Assembly: GCA_014523695.1 (NCBI GenBank) | Contig: JAATVS010000557.1 | Span: 1 to 5,841, forward strand | DNA length: 5,841 nucleotides | Reading direction: 5' to 3' | Source: Nitrososphaerales archaeon TH5895 | GTDB lineage: Archaea; Thermoproteota; Nitrososphaeria; Nitrososphaerales; Nitrososphaeraceae | Shown here: in pieces, positions 5,086-5,841 of the stretch | Position numbering within the stretch: the stretch's first letter is position 1 | Layout: every line of letters begins with the position of its first letter | Notes under the pieces: generated by a model | Told to the model about the DNA's origin: nothing | The model's input: the letters and a program-made list of their open reading frames with translations, nothing else | Databases searched by the model: none | Position numbers and translations under genes: made by a program

Positions 5086-5104
5086 CAAAAAACAAGGCCA
5101 AATT

Positions 5105-5118
5105 GAAAAACTTAATAT
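5105..5118 (+). promoter_or_regulatory. BRE/TATA box of the radical SAM gene
   Basis: GAAAAACTTAATAT contains a purine-rich BRE-like part and a TATA-like CTTAATAT (5111-5118). The expected transcription start is about 5138-5142, giving a leader of roughly 25-30 bases before the ATG at 5167, unlike the leaderless genes on the minus strand. Confidence 0.5.
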
Positions 5119-5137
5119 CTATCCCTGTGAAATGCAT

Positions 5138-5170
5138 ATGCTTAGGGACCGGCGTAATATCATTTCATGA
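5138..5170 (+). CDS. Ten-codon upstream ORF overlapping the radical SAM start
   Basis: ATG at 5138 (preceded in frame by ATG at 5132) reads MLRDRRNIIS and stops at TGA 5168-5170, which overlaps the radical SAM ATG as ATGA. Its ATG sits where transcription should start given the TATA box at 5111-5118, so it could be read as a leaderless start. A regulatory or coupling role is inference. Confidence 0.25.
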   Translation: MLRDRRNIIS

Positions 5171-5841
5171 AACATCCAAAAGTAGTACTCACTGCTGACA
5201 GAACATTGATGTCACCGTACAGAGGAATATCACTGGCGTCATTCTTTGGTTGCGCTCCTGCTATTGACGTTAAAAGAGATCCTTCGTCATTGTTGTACAA
5301 GATACTCGGTCAGCAGATAACGCCGAGGATACTGTTTGATTTCATCTGCAATCCAATTGAGAATATTAATGGAGTGGCAAAATATGCTCCTTATGGATTG
5401 AGAAAGGTCGAGTCTTCGCTCATCAGGGACGGCTACAGTAGGGAAGATGTCGTTGTGGCTCACCCCGATTACATAGAGAAATTCATAGGACCTGAAACTC
5501 AGGTCGTTGGTACATACGAGATGGACCCACTTGGCATGGGACCAGTCACCATGACCTTCACGTACGGACGCAAACACATGTCTTATGACGAATTTTATTG
5601 TAGAGATTTACATAGGCGAATCTCCAAGGCAAAAAAGGACAATGGAAGCAACGCAAAGATCGTAGCAGGAGCATCAGGCACCTGGCAGTATAATTATGAT
5701 CCTGCAAAGATCGAAGAGTATGGAATATACGGTATAGTTGAGGGGGATCTTGGAGGAATTGGTCCAGAGATTGATGGTGCTGGTGCTACTTTTTTTGATG
5801 CTCTGATGGCTGGAGATTTCGAAACCGCCAATCCATTCAAG
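5167..5841 (+). CDS. B12-binding/radical SAM protein (N-terminal 225 residues, cut by window end)
   Basis: The first 225 residues are visible and the frame is open at the edge. The opening KVVLTADRTLMSPYRG is the hallmark start of a group of archaeal radical SAM proteins with an N-terminal cobalamin-binding domain. It is followed by KYAPYGLRKVESSLIRDGYS (residues 72-91), EDVVVAHPDYIEKFIG (93-108), VVGTYEMDPLGMGP (113-126), AKIVAGASGTWQY (163-175) and YGIYGIVEGDLGGIGPEI (185-202). In family members the VVGEGE-like segment at this place closes the B12-type Rossmann fold. The CxxxCxxC cluster motif of the radical SAM domain would lie beyond the window. No DxHxxG motif is seen, so bound cobalamin is not shown. 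ATG at 5167 is secure: an in-frame TAA lies 12 bases upstream. Substrate unknown. Start context is given by the upstream ORF and TATA box. Confidence 0.85.
   Translation, partial: MKHPKVVLTADRTLMSPYRGISLASFFGCAPAIDVKRDPSSLLYKILGQQITPRILFDFICNPIENINGVAKYAPYGLRKVESSLIRDGYSREDVVVAHPDYIEKFIGPETQVVGTYEMDPLGMGPVTMTFTYGRKHMSYDEFYCRDLHRRISKAKKDNGSNAKIVAGASGTWQYNYDPAKIEEYGIYGIVEGDLGGIGPEIDGAGATFFDALMAGDFETANPFK

Noticed and set aside
5287..5577. Minus-strand open frame of 96 codons
   Set aside because: It is the antisense shadow of the radical SAM protein coding region.

Overview
The window looks archaeal and most resembles the Thermoplasmata. It carries a ribosomal protein L40e gene, which archaea and eukaryotes have and bacteria lack. 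It also carries the start of a B12-binding radical SAM protein of a type common in archaea, and several genes have BRE/TATA-type boxes 25-30 bases upstream of a start codon with almost no leader. The order-level placement is inference; no rRNA or tRNA is present to fix it.

The left two thirds (about 1-4045) is read from the minus strand. It begins with the N-terminal third of a gene cut by the window edge (1-308, weakly similar to the first lobe of Dyp-type peroxidases). Then come three intact but divergent members of one protein family (336-1064, 1203-1820, 2041-2724) and two degenerate members (about 2902-3430 and 3594-4047). The family is recognised by an N-terminal W-rich helix followed by NP and G, a strand ending in FL, a V-P-x-G-K-type segment, and a C-terminal VADG-Y-L-L...P-G-x-H-x-I-x-F-G block before a last beta strand. 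I recall this pattern from uncharacterised bacterial proteins, but no function is known to me. The five copies therefore form a decaying tandem paralogue array, which is the most notable thing in the window. Two intact copies share a nearly identical 16-base promoter box, placed exactly 31 bases from the start ATG in both cases, so each is probably transcribed separately from a leaderless message. A third, orphan copy of the box core lies at 1956-1964.

The right third is read from the plus strand. It holds L40e (4056-4223), a single-pass membrane protein with a good Shine-Dalgarno site (4395-4775), a possible 36-residue Cys-rich protein (4947-5057) followed by an oligo-T run, and the first 225 residues of the B12-binding/radical SAM protein (5167 to the window end). 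The last gene has a TATA-like box and a 10-codon upstream reading frame that overlaps its start as ATGA. These look like ordinary chromosomal genes. The paralogue array ends a few bases before L40e, and the last copy there is truncated at its 5' side.

No CRISPR array, insertion sequence, transposase, integrase, tRNA or rRNA was seen.
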